Below, piece after piece: positions 1 to 7,217 of a stretch of 46,899 nt of DNA. Within the stretch, counting starts at the first letter, position 1. Each line of letters starts with the position of its first letter. The stretch comes from Alphaproteobacteria bacterium RIFCSPHIGHO2_02_FULL_46_13 (GTDB lineage Bacteria > Pseudomonadota > Alphaproteobacteria > Micavibrionales > Micavibrionaceae), in contig MEMI01000048.1 of the NCBI GenBank assembly GCA_001767915.1, positions 1 to 46,899 of the forward strand, read 5' to 3'. The notes below the pieces were generated by a model. It was not told where the DNA came from. It searched no databases and saw nothing but the letters and a program-made list of their open reading frames with translations. The translations under genes and the position numbers were made by a program.

Positions 1-150
1 AGCCCGTTCAACGTCCAAAACCAGAGGCATCAATGTTTCCGCCACATAACGCCCACCAAAGATTCCGAAATGCCCGTTATCATCGGGCTGATGTTTTAAA
101 CTGTTTTCCATGCGTTTGTTTTCGCATAAAATACCCAATAAATAAAGCAT
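1..150 (-). CDS. trpB: Tryptophan synthase beta subunit, N-terminal fragment (cut by window edge)
   Basis: TrpB condenses indole and serine to tryptophan in the cytoplasm, using pyridoxal phosphate. Only the first 50 codons lie in the window, read leftwards from an ATG at 148-150. The fragment contains [18 protein letters not shown], the characteristic start of alphaproteobacterial TrpB. The catalytic lysine region is outside the window. An internal ATG at 109-111 could be the true start, because the extra 13 residues are not typical of the family. However, the outer ATG has a plausible AAGGGG ribosome site upstream and the inner one has none. The gene diverges from the lipoprotein gene that starts near 224. 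Confidence 0.85.
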   Translation of the reverse strand, partial: MLYLLGILCENKRMENSLKHQPDDNGHFGIFGGRYVAETLMPLVLDVERA

Positions 151-223
151 TTCGCGCTACCCCTTGAGACTAAAGTCAACGCGTGCTAGATAAACATATC
201 AATTTATTGAAATGGAAACCGCT

Positions 224-745
224 ATGAAAACCAAATTATCTCTTATCCTGATGTCTGCTCTTTTGACCCTGTCCGCCTGTTCAGGCATTGAATCAGAGGC
301 AAAATACCCAACCGGTGCTGACCGCGCATCCACAGGCGGCGACATCTATAAAGAAGCGCCGAGCATTTTTGGTAAAGGTGGCCTTAGCATTCTGGGTGGC
401 AAAGATAAAAAATCTGATGGGTCTGGGGTTGTGGTCAATACCTACCTCTGGCGCGCAGCCTTAGATACCGTGTCCTTCATGCCATTGGCATCTGCTGACC
501 CGTTCGGCGGCACCATCATTACAGACTGGTATTCCGCACCCGAAACACCGAATGAACGCACCAAATTAAATGTCTTTATTCTGGGCAGCGACCTCTCTGT
601 TTCTTCCCTCTCGGTTAAAGTCTTCCGTCAGGTGAAATCAGGCGCAGGTTGGAAAGACACCACCGTTGCCAAAGACACAGCAACCAAACTCGAAGACGCA
701 ATCTTCACCCGCGCCCGCGAAATGAAAATCGCCCAAAATAAATAG
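224..745 (+). CDS. DUF3576 family lipoprotein
   Basis: This is a predicted outer-membrane or periplasmic lipoprotein of about 173 residues. It has a type II signal peptide starting MKTKLSLILM with the lipobox LSAC. The body contains VNTYLWRAALDTVSFMPL and ADPFGGTIITDWYS, which are hallmarks of DUF3576, a family of unknown function found mainly in alphaproteobacteria. The ATG at 224 gives a normal signal peptide and has a weak GGA ribosome site. An ATG at 212 would add META and has no visible ribosome site. A rho-independent terminator follows at 770-798. The function is not known. Confidence 0.8.
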   Translation: MKTKLSLILMSALLTLSACSGIESEAKYPTGADRASTGGDIYKEAPSIFGKGGLSILGGKDKKSDGSGVVVNTYLWRAALDTVSFMPLASADPFGGTIITDWYSAPETPNERTKLNVFILGSDLSVSSLSVKVFRQVKSGAGWKDTTVAKDTATKLEDAIFTRAREMKIAQNK

Positions 746-769
746 GGTTTGAACTCTTTAGAAATAGAA

Positions 770-798
770 AAAGCCAATCATCTGATTGGCTTTTTTGT
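770..798. terminator. Bidirectional rho-independent terminator
   Basis: A 10-bp perfect stem (AAGCCAATCA / TGATTGGCTT) with a two-base loop is followed by a T run on the plus strand. It is preceded by an A run that gives a T run on the minus strand. It sits between the convergent DUF3576 gene and the minus-strand gene ending at 816, so it can serve both. Confidence 0.85.
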
Positions 799-815
799 TA
801 TTTGACCTTCGATGC

Positions 816-1373
816 TTACGGAGCAACAGGCTGAGATGTAGGGCTTCTAGGATTCATACTTGGCTTACTATTGATTTTTTTATATGTGCTTTCACAATGG
901 GTGCCAAAAAATCTGTTGATTTCACAGACACTTGTTTCCAAATATGTATTCGTGTTTTGAGTCATGCGTAGGGAAGGGGATACTTTCGAGGAATTAGAGC
1001 CAATATCTAATGACAATGTCCCATCAAATGTCGAGATGGTTTTTGTTTCCGAGCCTTCAGAAGGAGAATATTCTATTTCTTCTCTTGTGAAGAACGTAGA
1101 AGTGGTAACAGTATCTGTAAAGAGACCTTTTTTAATAATAGGAGGTGTCCTTTGGATAATCTGTGGTGCGGCACTCCGTGCAAAACCACCAGAGACATAA
1201 TTATTGTTGTTTGCACCACCTTGTCCCAGAGCTGATGTATTCACTGTGTTAGTAGAAACATCCTTGGTAGCTGGATTGGATAGGCCATTATTCTGTTCTG
1301 TTGCATAAGCCATTGAACCAGCCCCTAAAGCTGCCGCCAAAAGTATTTTTGAAATTTTTGATTGTGCTGTCAT
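816..1373 (-). CDS. Unknown secreted protein with signal peptide
   Basis: This 185-residue protein is not recognised as any family. Residues 1-24 look like a Sec signal peptide with a probable cleavage after SMAYA. The mature part is rich in Asn, Thr and Ser. It has two cysteines near the end (in CEINRFFGTHC) that could form a disulphide, and a proline-rich tail. The ATG at 1373 has a GAGGGG ribosome site. The upstream region carries a promoter-like block that is shared with the neighbouring gene at 1451-2098. The gene is transcribed towards the bidirectional terminator at 770-798. The location is probably periplasmic or extracellular, and the function is unknown. Confidence 0.6.
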   Translation of the reverse strand: MTAQSKISKILLAAALGAGSMAYATEQNNGLSNPATKDVSTNTVNTSALGQGGANNNNYVSGGFARSAAPQIIQRTPPIIKKGLFTDTVTTSTFFTREEIEYSPSEGSETKTISTFDGTLSLDIGSNSSKVSPSLRMTQNTNTYLETSVCEINRFFGTHCESTYKKINSKPSMNPRSPTSQPVAP

Positions 1374-1408
1374 TATAAACCCCTCAAGTGGTTCTGTTAA
1401 AATCTTAA

Positions 1409-1445
1409 GAGAGATTATGCCTAAATAAATATTATGTCAATAAAT
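1409..1445 (-). promoter_or_regulatory. Promoter-like block upstream of the 816-1373 gene
   Basis: Read on the minus strand, this block contains TTGACATAA followed by TATTTATTTAGGCATAAT. That looks like a -35 element and an AT-rich -10 region. A very similar block occurs upstream of the adjacent minus-strand gene, at 2113-2146, with five extra bases between the two conserved parts. Confidence 0.45.
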
Positions 1446-1450
1446 TTATT

Positions 1451-2098
1451 TTACGGCACGGCTGGTGCACTTGCCGCTACGGCAGCTGCTGGTGCTGGGG
1501 AGACTGGTTTCTTCTCTAGTTCCGGCTTAGGTGTCGCGGCAAGGCTATTGATTGTTGCTTGCGGAATAGCCACCCCCTCTGTTAAGGCTGCGTAATTGGC
1601 AACGTCGGCGGGAAGCAGTCCAGCCTTATAAGAGTTTTGGGCATACTCTTTAATCGCGCCATCTGCCGCAATTGTCCCAGTTTTGATTTTTTCTTCGCGG
1701 AGCGCATTGGCAGCAGATTCTAGGAATGTTTGCTGAGTGTCTATAGTTGCATTCCGCAGGCGGCGATCCGGATCAATTTTCTCGCCTGCCGTCATCACTC
1801 TATTCTCGATGGTTGCCGCCCGTTCATTGAGGGTTGTCGGCGTTTCGGTATTGGGAATTTGACGCAATGTCTCCTGTAAATCAAAGCGCTTTTTATTTTG
1901 GATGGCCAACATATATTCGTTGCCCAATAATCTTTGCAGGCCTTCTTTTGATCGTCTGTGGAATTCAGTCGAGTTGCCTTCAAAATCCTGAGGCACTTTA
2001 AAGGATGATACTTTCGCATCAACTGCCTTCAGTATCTGGGCATTATCCATGAAAGTATTGGCAGATTTTTCAAACTCACTTTGTAATTTACCCAACAT
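1451..2098 (-). CDS. Unknown protein with Ala/Pro-rich C-terminal tail
   Basis: This 215-residue protein is not recognised. It has no signal peptide or membrane segment. The first 170 residues are mostly charged and predicted helical. Residues 185-215 form a low-complexity Pro/Ala/Lys tail that includes PAPAAAVAASAP. The ATG at 2098 has a strong GGGGG ribosome site a few bases upstream. The gene lies 48 bp after the rlmB stop on the same strand, but its own promoter-like block suggests independent transcription. A cytoplasmic or possibly exported substrate-like protein is conceivable, but nothing in the sequence decides this. Confidence 0.6.
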   Translation of the reverse strand: MLGKLQSEFEKSANTFMDNAQILKAVDAKVSSFKVPQDFEGNSTEFHRRSKEGLQRLLGNEYMLAIQNKKRFDLQETLRQIPNTETPTTLNERAATIENRVMTAGEKIDPDRRLRNATIDTQQTFLESAANALREEKIKTGTIAADGAIKEYAQNSYKAGLLPADVANYAALTEGVAIPQATINSLAATPKPELEKKPVSPAPAAAVAASAPAVP

Positions 2099-2112
2099 AA
2101 CCCCCTGTGATT

Positions 2113-2146
2113 AAGGGTATTATGCCAAGTAAATATAAAGTTTATG
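2113..2146 (-). promoter_or_regulatory. Promoter-like block upstream of the 1451-2098 gene
   Basis: Read on the minus strand, the block contains TTAACATAA and then TATTTACTTGGCATAAT. It closely matches the block upstream of the 816-1373 gene. The conservation in two adjacent intergenic gaps suggests a shared promoter type or a common regulator site. Confidence 0.45.
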
Positions 2147-3112
2147 TTAACTGCCAGTCACAACCGCATAAAGTGCAACCGCCGCCGCATTCGACACGTT
2201 CAGGCTGCTAAATGACCCTGCTGTTGGTAATTTGACGAGGACATCGCATTTTTCACGCACCAATGGACGGAGGCCTGGGCCTTCGGCGCCCAGAACCAGC
2301 AAGGTTTTGTCAAATTTGTCTGCCTGATCGATTGTTTTCTCGCCGCGCTCATCCAGTGCCATGGCGAAATAACCTTGTTCCTGTAACGCTTCAATCGCGC
2401 GGGCGAGGTTGGTTTCGTACACTACCGCCAAGGACTCAACCGCACCGCAGGCTGTTTTAGCCACAATACCGTTCAGTTCAGGGGCATATTTGCTTTGAAC
2501 AATAATCGCATCCGCACCAAAGGCACAGGCGGAACGCATCACTGCGCCCAGATTATGGGGGTCGGTGACCTGATCCAACAGAACGATCACCGATTTCTTT
2601 TTGTGAATGGTAATATTCATGATGTCGGGGAGGAACACGTCAGAGAGTTGTGCCGCATCAATCCCGATCCCTTGGTGGACTGTCCCTTTCGGCAAAGCGC
2701 GGTCAAAGGCCTGTTTCTCGAGAAGAATTGGGTTAGGGCGTTTAATGCCCAATTTCTTGGCCTTCGCGACCCAGTCATAGGCCATGTTTTCGGTGGCGTC
2801 CGTACAATAAATCGCCTGCATCTGGCGGGTCGGGTTCATCACCGCGGCTTCACAGGCATGAGTCCCGAACAGGGTCATGCGGTTTTTGGCAACACCTGTG
2901 TTTTCGCGCTTCTCAGGGCGTGGATCGCCATACATCTCGCGTTGTTCGGCCAAGATGCGTCCGGCACGGGTTCCTGGCTTGATGCCACGCTTGGGTGGTG
3001 GGGCATCCTTCTTGTCATACTTTTTAGCAGGACGTTCAGAAATTTTTCCGTCTCTGGTTCTATAAGGCCCGACTTTTTCGGAATTTTTAGAATTTTTTGG
3101 TTTTTTATTCAT
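2147..3112 (-). CDS. rlmB: 23S rRNA 2'-O-methyltransferase of the SpoU/TrmH family, RlmB-like
   Basis: This is a SPOUT-fold enzyme predicted to methylate the 2'-O of G2251 in 23S rRNA using S-adenosylmethionine. The 321 residues comprise a lysine-rich N-terminal extension of about 75 residues, a substrate-binding domain, and the SpoU catalytic domain. All three SpoU motifs are visible: NLGAVMRSACAFGADAIIV, then GAEGPGLRPLVREKCD, then SFSSLNVSNAAAVALYAV. The basic extension is longer than in E. coli RlmB but is common in alphaproteobacteria. No clear ribosome site precedes the ATG at 3112, and a TATAAG element lies about 10 bp upstream, so the leader may be very short. The gene diverges from tRNA-Tyr. 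Another rRNA or tRNA target within the TrmH family cannot be excluded. Confidence 0.88.
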   Translation of the reverse strand: MNKKPKNSKNSEKVGPYRTRDGKISERPAKKYDKKDAPPPKRGIKPGTRAGRILAEQREMYGDPRPEKRENTGVAKNRMTLFGTHACEAAVMNPTRQMQAIYCTDATENMAYDWVAKAKKLGIKRPNPILLEKQAFDRALPKGTVHQGIGIDAAQLSDVFLPDIMNITIHKKKSVIVLLDQVTDPHNLGAVMRSACAFGADAIIVQSKYAPELNGIVAKTACGAVESLAVVYETNLARAIEALQEQGYFAMALDERGEKTIDQADKFDKTLLVLGAEGPGLRPLVREKCDVLVKLPTAGSFSSLNVSNAAAVALYAVVTGS

Positions 3113-3205
3113 TTTGACTTGACTTATAGTCCCTTTTTTGGCTTCTTCTCCATCTCAATATCCCGTGTAACCGACGGGTGCAAGAAAATAGTATCAAATC
3201 CCCGT

Positions 3206-3291
3206 GGAAGGGTGGCCGAGTGGTTAATGGCAGCAGACTGTAAATCTGCCCGCGTGAGCGTACACAGGTTCAAATCCTGTCCCTTCCACCA
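3206..3291 (+). tRNA. tRNA-Tyr (anticodon GTA), CCA encoded
   Basis: The acceptor stem GGAAGGG/CCCTTCC is perfect, and the discriminator A is followed by an encoded CCA. The anticodon stem GCAGA/TCTGC encloses a seven-base loop with GTA at positions 34-36. The long variable arm is that of a class II tRNA, as expected for bacterial tyrosine tRNA. The T arm contains GGTTCAAATCC. Confidence 0.96.
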
Positions 3292-3365
3292 TTTTTCTCC
3301 TTACAGATATTTCCCTCTCAAAAATAAATAAAACATCCCAAAACCCCACTCAAAAACGAGTGCGC

Positions 3366-3400
3366 GACATTCCTGTCAAAGAAAATGCGACATTGGTGTC
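3366..3400. promoter_or_regulatory. Pair of GACA-N4-TGTC operator-like repeats
   Basis: Two copies of a short palindrome, GACATTCCTGTC at 3366-3377 and GACATTGGTGTC at 3389-3400, are spaced 23 bp centre to centre. Both are preceded by GC and followed by A. They lie upstream of the winged-helix gene that starts at 3457, so they are a plausible dimeric regulator site, perhaps autoregulatory. The palindromes are seen in the sequence; the role is inferred. Confidence 0.5.
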
Positions 3401-3418
3401 ACCCTAAACAAATATATG

Positions 3419-3447
3419 TTTAAATATCTTACTCAACATGTTATAAA
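3419..3447 (+). promoter_or_regulatory. Promoter candidate for a near-leaderless transcript
   Basis: TTTAAA at 3419-3424 and TATAAA at 3442-3447 are separated by 17 bp. Transcription would begin near 3454, only a few bases before the ATG at 3457, which has no ribosome site. The downstream gene may therefore be translated from a leaderless or near-leaderless mRNA. Confidence 0.4.
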
Positions 3448-3456
3448 TTAGATACG

Positions 3457-3903
3457 ATGCAAAATGTAACAGAAGAAAACCGAGCAAGAGACAAGTGGAG
3501 GAAGGCCTCAATGGCGGGATGGCAACCCCTTCCTGACGTGCTGCTCAAAAATCAATATAAGTTGGAACTAACACCAACGGAAATAATGGTGCTCATCAAT
3601 GTCTTGTCATTCTGGTGGTATGCAGACCAACTACCGTACCCAACTGTGTCAACTATTGCGAAAAGAATGAATGTCACAACAAGAACAATTCAAAGAAGCT
3701 TAAGCCGGTTAATACAAAAAAAATTACTTGAACGGAAGACGGTAGAAACCAACAAAGGGAATAAGCAGGAAGTCTACGACCCCGAAGGCTTGGTAAAACA
3801 ATTAGAAGCGTTTGCTGTAACAGATAAAGATTTCCTTCACCGACAAGAGAGAAAATTTAAGCAAACGTTAGAGGAGGAAACAAATGCCAAGAGAATCTTC
3901 TGA
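3457..3903 (+). CDS. Winged-helix (HTH_36-like) DNA-binding protein
   Basis: This 148-residue protein has a central helix-turn-helix. Residues 38-95 contain LTPTEIMVLINVLSFWW, then YPTVSTIAKRMNVTTRTIQR and SLSRLIQKKLLERK. The layout is typical of HTH_36 proteins, which are common in plasmid or phage replication and regulatory genes. A charged C-terminal tail of about 35 residues follows. No Shine-Dalgarno is visible before the ATG. The gene overlaps the next one (start 3884) by 20 bp, so the two are probably translated from one mRNA. The AT-rich content and the position just after a tRNA hint at acquired DNA. It may bind the two palindromes at 3366-3400. Confidence 0.7.
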   Translation: MQNVTEENRARDKWRKASMAGWQPLPDVLLKNQYKLELTPTEIMVLINVLSFWWYADQLPYPTVSTIAKRMNVTTRTIQRSLSRLIQKKLLERKTVETNKGNKQEVYDPEGLVKQLEAFAVTDKDFLHRQERKFKQTLEEETNAKRIF

Positions 3904-4093
3904 TGAGCCTTGCAAACTTGAAATTAAGCTAGGGTTATTTAAGGTGAATGCCGATGGTCGCGCTCCTGTTTGGATGGCCACAGGCCTTGCTGTCTTATTT
4001 CTTTTATTAATAGGTTTACAGATTGATGACTTAGGCAATTTTTTGTTTTCGCAAGTAATGCACCTAAAATTATCCCTAATCCCCGTAAAGTAA
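3884..4093 (+). CDS. Small single-pass membrane protein, partner of the winged-helix gene
   Basis: This 69-residue protein has one strong hydrophobic segment (VWMATGLAVLFLLLIGL, about residues 29-45) flanked by polar ends. The family is unknown. The ATG at 3884 is preceded by an excellent GAGGAGG ribosome site. That site lies inside the end of the upstream HTH gene, and the two reading frames overlap by 20 bp. This supports a real, translationally coupled gene. A membrane microprotein paired with a DNA-binding regulator suggests a two-gene regulatory or mobile-element module, but this is inference. Confidence 0.6.
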   Translation: MPRESSDEPCKLEIKLGLFKVNADGRAPVWMATGLAVLFLLLIGLQIDDLGNFLFSQVMHLKLSLIPVK

Positions 4094-4169
4094 ATTACAT
4101 CCACCATTTACCCTTGCTTTATAGCCCTATATACTCCCCCAATAATATAATCGATACTTGAGGAAATTT

Positions 4170-5114
4170 ATGAGCATAGGTCTTTTTGCACTTTTGGACG
4201 ACGTTGCCGCCCTGATTAAGGTGACTGCCGCCAGTCTGGACGACATCCCCGCCCAAGTTGCTAAAACCAGTACCAAGGTATCAGGGGTTGTTATTGATGA
4301 TGCGGCGGTGACCCCGAAATATGTGGTTGGTCTTGACCCATCACGCGAACTGAGCATCATTTATAATATCGCCAAGAAATCGATGATCAATAAATTATTG
4401 TTTCTGGGGCCCGGTACTATTTTATTCGGTTATTTTGCACCATGGGCGATTACCCCCATTCTGATGTTCGGGGGGGCTTATTTATGTTTCGAGGGGTATG
4501 AGAAAGTCCATTCGATCTTTGCACATCATGATGACGATGAAGACCCGACAAACGATCAACCCCTTATCCAGATGACACCTGAAGAACTTGAGAAAGAACG
4601 CATTGACGGGGCGGTGACCACCGACCTTATTCTCTCTGCCGAAATTATGGCGATTACATATGGGACTGTGGTCGATAAAGATATCGTATCCCAGATTATA
4701 GTCATGTTGTCTGTGGCGATTGGCATTACCGTTGCCGTTTACGGCTTTGTCGGACTGATCGTGAAGGCCGATGATTTTGGGCTGCACATGGCCAAAGATA
4801 AATATCATCCGGCAATCAGAAAAACAGGCCGTAGTATTATTTTATTTATGCCACATTTCCTGATGATCCTTGGTTATGTGGGGACGGCGGCAATGTTATG
4901 GGTTGGCGCGGAAATTATTGCGCATGGTATTCCGTTCCTCCATCACGGATTAGAGGCTATTCATCATACATTCATCGATATGCCTGTCATCGCATGGTTT
5001 GCAAAAGTGTTTGCCTGTGTGATCGGGGGATTGATTGTTGGTTTAGCTGTTGCACTGATGATTGAACCATTACACAAACTGTATCTGAAATTCAAACCGA
5101 AGGCATCGGCTTGA
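4170..5114 (+). CDS. DUF808 (YedI-like) multi-pass inner-membrane protein
   Basis: The 314-residue protein starts MSIGLFALLDDVAALIKVTAASLDD and continues with VSGVVIDDAAVTPKYVVG, the signature of the DUF808/YedI family. Several hydrophobic segments follow, around residues 80-105, 165-195, 225-250 and 275-305, with a His/Asp-rich loop (HHDDDEDP). The molecular role of the family is not established. The ATG at 4170 has a GAGGA ribosome site at 4160-4164. An in-frame TTG at 4158 would overlap that site and is unlikely. The 3' end overlaps the convergent hydrolase gene by 23 bp. Confidence 0.88.
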   Translation: MSIGLFALLDDVAALIKVTAASLDDIPAQVAKTSTKVSGVVIDDAAVTPKYVVGLDPSRELSIIYNIAKKSMINKLLFLGPGTILFGYFAPWAITPILMFGGAYLCFEGYEKVHSIFAHHDDDEDPTNDQPLIQMTPEELEKERIDGAVTTDLILSAEIMAITYGTVVDKDIVSQIIVMLSVAIGITVAVYGFVGLIVKADDFGLHMAKDKYHPAIRKTGRSIILFMPHFLMILGYVGTAAMLWVGAEIIAHGIPFLHHGLEAIHHTFIDMPVIAWFAKVFACVIGGLIVGLAVALMIEPLHKLYLKFKPKASA

Positions 5115-6048
5115 ATTGATAAGTTGCCTCATCCAACAGCCAGTTTTTAACACCGTCATGGGTCAGCCAGTCTTTGGCGGTTTGATCGTCCTTTAGATAC
5201 GCATCCCAGAAGGCCAGTGAAAGGATCTTGATAATCTGTTCATGGACATCGCGTTTCGGGTTGGCGTCGAGTTTCCCGCGGGAGCCGTTATAAACCATGT
5301 GATCGCCCTTATCCAACACCAGCAAATGTTGGTCGGGACCGCCTGAATAATCGAAAACTTCCAAACGGACTTCGTAACCGCTTCCTTCGATCGGGGAATC
5401 GTCGTCCGTTCCCGTCATCATTAATAAGGGGATTTGAATGCCGCCGTAAAAATCTGCGGGCGGGTGTCCTTTTTTGTCTTTCACGGGAACAGGGCTATAG
5501 ACAATTCCCGCTTTAAATCTTTCCTCGAACAAAGAATATTGGCGCGCGCCACGTCCGCGACGTTGCCCTGCCATCACTTGGGTTGTCAGTGCGCCGAAAG
5601 AATGCCCCGACATACCGATACGGGTCATGTCCATGAACGGGGCGATGTCGAGAGTGCCCAGTTGCGACAAGGCAAACGGTACATCCTTTAATCGTTCGAG
5701 TGTCGCACTGCGCGGAATATGGGTCGCGCGAATAACATCCCATGGATGCCCGTCTTTTCCTTCCCACAAACTGGAATCCGTTCCGATATGCTGGATATGC
5801 ACAACGACATAGCCGTGGGACGCAATATAGCGTGATATAAACCCGGCGCCATCGCGTGAGCCGCCAAGGCCATGTGACCAAATAATGACAGGAAATTTTT
5901 GTGCGCCTTGATCAATAGGGCAATAAGTTTTATAGGCGACTTTGCGCCCATCACGTTTTGCATCAACCCATTCGCCACGCGCAATGGCAATTTGCATCGG
6001 TTCAATTTCAGCAGATATGTCTTGTGACCAGAGTATATTATTCAACAT
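5092..6048 (-). CDS. Alpha/beta hydrolase (dienelactone hydrolase / PAF-acetylhydrolase-like)
   Basis: This 318-residue serine hydrolase is predicted to be an esterase or lipase with unknown substrate. The oxyanion-region motif PVIIWSHGLGGSRDG lies near residue 55. The nucleophile elbow GHSFG is near residue 148. A likely acid is in TGTDDDSPIE, and the catalytic histidine is probably in DKGDHMVY. No signal peptide is evident, so it is probably cytoplasmic. An AGGGTG ribosome site precedes the ATG at 6048. Its stop lies inside the end of the convergent DUF808 gene. It resembles the group annotated as predicted dienelactone hydrolases, but such names are usually transferred rather than tested. 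Confidence 0.8.
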   Translation of the reverse strand: MLNNILWSQDISAEIEPMQIAIARGEWVDAKRDGRKVAYKTYCPIDQGAQKFPVIIWSHGLGGSRDGAGFISRYIASHGYVVVHIQHIGTDSSLWEGKDGHPWDVIRATHIPRSATLERLKDVPFALSQLGTLDIAPFMDMTRIGMSGHSFGALTTQVMAGQRRGRGARQYSLFEERFKAGIVYSPVPVKDKKGHPPADFYGGIQIPLLMMTGTDDDSPIEGSGYEVRLEVFDYSGGPDQHLLVLDKGDHMVYNGSRGKLDANPKRDVHEQIIKILSLAFWDAYLKDDQTAKDWLTHDGVKNWLLDEATYQFKPMPSV

Positions 6049-6067
6049 ACCCGCACCCTAAACATTT

Positions 6068-6415
6068 TTAGGCGGGTAATAAAGCTAAAACAGGTGCGGC
6101 TTGCATCCCTCTTTTTACCTGAGGCAAAGATTTCTCTAACTCCCCAATCCAGCCCAGAAATTTTTGAGCGTCTTGTTGTGTCTCGGCGCGGTCGATGACA
6201 GATTGCTGATGACCTTTTAACCACTGCACCATTTCTTTTTTATCGGATTCTGTTGAGAGAGGAATCCATTGCAGGGTGGCTAGTTTATAATCCACACTCA
6301 CCCCCGATGGCATCATCAACTCCAACTCGCTTAATCTCTCGGACAAGCTCGCATATTGCGTACCATCTGCCTTACAACCAACCTCACCAAATACCATTGT
6401 TATTTTTTCAGCCAT
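6068..6415 (-). CDS. Unknown 115-residue protein
   Basis: No family is recognised. The protein is soluble and probably helical, with a short N-terminal strand (KITMVFGEVG) and an Ala/Leu-rich end. The ATG at 6415 has an AAGGTG ribosome site, which supports a real gene. It ends 19 bp before the hydrolase start on the same strand, so the two are probably co-transcribed with this gene first. The function is unknown. Confidence 0.55.
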   Translation of the reverse strand: MAEKITMVFGEVGCKADGTQYASLSERLSELELMMPSGVSVDYKLATLQWIPLSTESDKKEMVQWLKGHQQSVIDRAETQQDAQKFLGWIGELEKSLPQVKRGMQAAPVLALLPA

Positions 6416-6628
6416 TATCTACACACCTTGTTTTTGTATTAGTATGATAACACAATAACGACAAAAATAGCCCTTGTCAATCTACTTATGAATAATATAA
6501 GCGGAATATATGATTTTAGTAAGGCAAGAATCTTTCTTCCCCATAAATATTTTATGATTATTTCTCAATGAGTTAGGGAGTAATAAGATAAAAAATAAAC
6601 TAAAACTTAAAAAAATTTGAATTTTTGG

Positions 6629-6657
6629 TTGACATAGTTCCAAGTTAAGGTTATAAA
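6629..6657 (+). promoter_or_regulatory. Strong sigma-70-type promoter of the small-RNA candidate
   Basis: A consensus -35 TTGACA at 6629-6634 and a TATAAA at 6652-6657 are spaced by exactly 17 bp. No gene starts downstream on the plus strand before the terminator at 6798-6835, so the promoter appears to drive an untranslated RNA. Confidence 0.65.
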
Positions 6658-6663
6658 AAACTC

Positions 6664-6835
6664 AATCCTAGAGAAATTCGGGCAAGCGTAGGTGATAGAC
6701 AAGGCTAAATAAAGGCCTTCTGCGCAAAGTGTGTGTGTACTAAAAACTAGATTTAAAAAACAAAATTTTACGAGCTTTCTCCCCCCCAGAAGAAAGGCAG
6801 GTCTTTGAGATACCTCAAGACCTGTTTTCTTTTTT
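6664..6835 (+). ncRNA. Candidate small regulatory RNA with C-rich hairpin loop
   Basis: This is a predicted transcript of about 170 nt between a consensus promoter (6629-6657) and a strong terminator (6798-6835). No credible reading frame lies inside it. It contains a small hairpin closed by AAGGC/GCCTT near 6700-6720. A second hairpin (CTTTC/GAAAG) near 6775-6796 presents an uninterrupted run of seven C in its loop. A C-rich exposed loop is a known way for bacterial small RNAs to pair with G-rich ribosome sites. I could not match it to 6S RNA, SRP RNA, tmRNA or RNase P RNA. Existence is inferred from the signals, and the start is approximate. Confidence 0.55.
6798..6835 (+). terminator. Rho-independent terminator of the small-RNA candidate
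   Basis: An 11-bp stem (CAGGTCTT-GAG with one bulged T, pairing to CTCAAGACCTG) with an ATAC loop is followed by a run of ten T interrupted by one C. It is the natural 3' end of the RNA starting near 6664. On the minus strand it would be a much poorer terminator for the convergent chorismate mutase gene. Confidence 0.8.
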
Positions 6836-6859
6836 GGGGGCTTTTATGAAGCGTTTAAA

Positions 6860-7174
6860 TTATTCGTCGTCTTCGTCATCTCTGAACTTGTCACCATGTC
6901 CGCGGACTTCGTCTTCGACATCGTGGGCGATGGCGATCATCAGGGCGTAAACTTCGCATACGATGTCTTCGAAATCTTCACCGGCGCGGTCGCCCACGCG
7001 GTTAATCACCTCTTTAACGCGCGATTCAACAACGGTTGGGATATTATTTTCTTCTTTAAACGCGCCTACTTCACGGATGATTTTATAACGCTCAACCAGC
7101 AAATCAACGATTTGATCGTCAAGGGCATTGATCCGGTCACGGAAGGGTTTCATCAAATCCGATGCTTTATTCAT
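6860..7174 (-). CDS. Chorismate mutase, AroQ class
   Basis: The enzyme rearranges chorismate to prephenate on the way to phenylalanine and tyrosine. The 104 residues fit a stand-alone AroQ (type II) domain. The helix 1 motif FRDRINALDDQIVDLLVERYKIIREVGAFKEE carries the conserved Arg, Asp and Lys. R52 in ESRVKEVINRV matches the second conserved arginine region. A very acidic tail (RDDEDDE) ends the protein. The ribosome site before the ATG at 7174 is only moderate (AGAGAAAGA). The gene is divergent from the small SDHAF4-like gene. A salicylate-type PchB activity is possible in the same family but has no support from the neighbours. Confidence 0.85.
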   Translation of the reverse strand: MNKASDLMKPFRDRINALDDQIVDLLVERYKIIREVGAFKEENNIPTVVESRVKEVINRVGDRAGEDFEDIVCEVYALMIAIAHDVEDEVRGHGDKFRDDEDDE

Positions 7175-7217
7175 GTTTTATCTTTCTCTTTCGATATAAA
7201 AACGCTAAATATCTTCT

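Noticed and set aside
3271-3291. tRNA-Tyr 3' end as an attachment site for an integrated element
   Set aside because: No second copy of the tRNA 3' end and no integrase gene were found in the window, so integration is only a possibility for the HTH module.
2495-3331. 278-codon plus-strand frame opposite rlmB
   Set aside because: It overlaps rlmB in full and runs through tRNA-Tyr. The product looks like an out-of-frame translation, while the rlmB motifs are unambiguous.
6664-6835. Identification of the RNA as 6S RNA, SRP RNA or tmRNA
   Set aside because: Size is compatible with 6S RNA, but I could not see its long central bubble flanked by conserved stems. SRP and tmRNA signatures are absent, and the usual neighbours of ssrS are absent.
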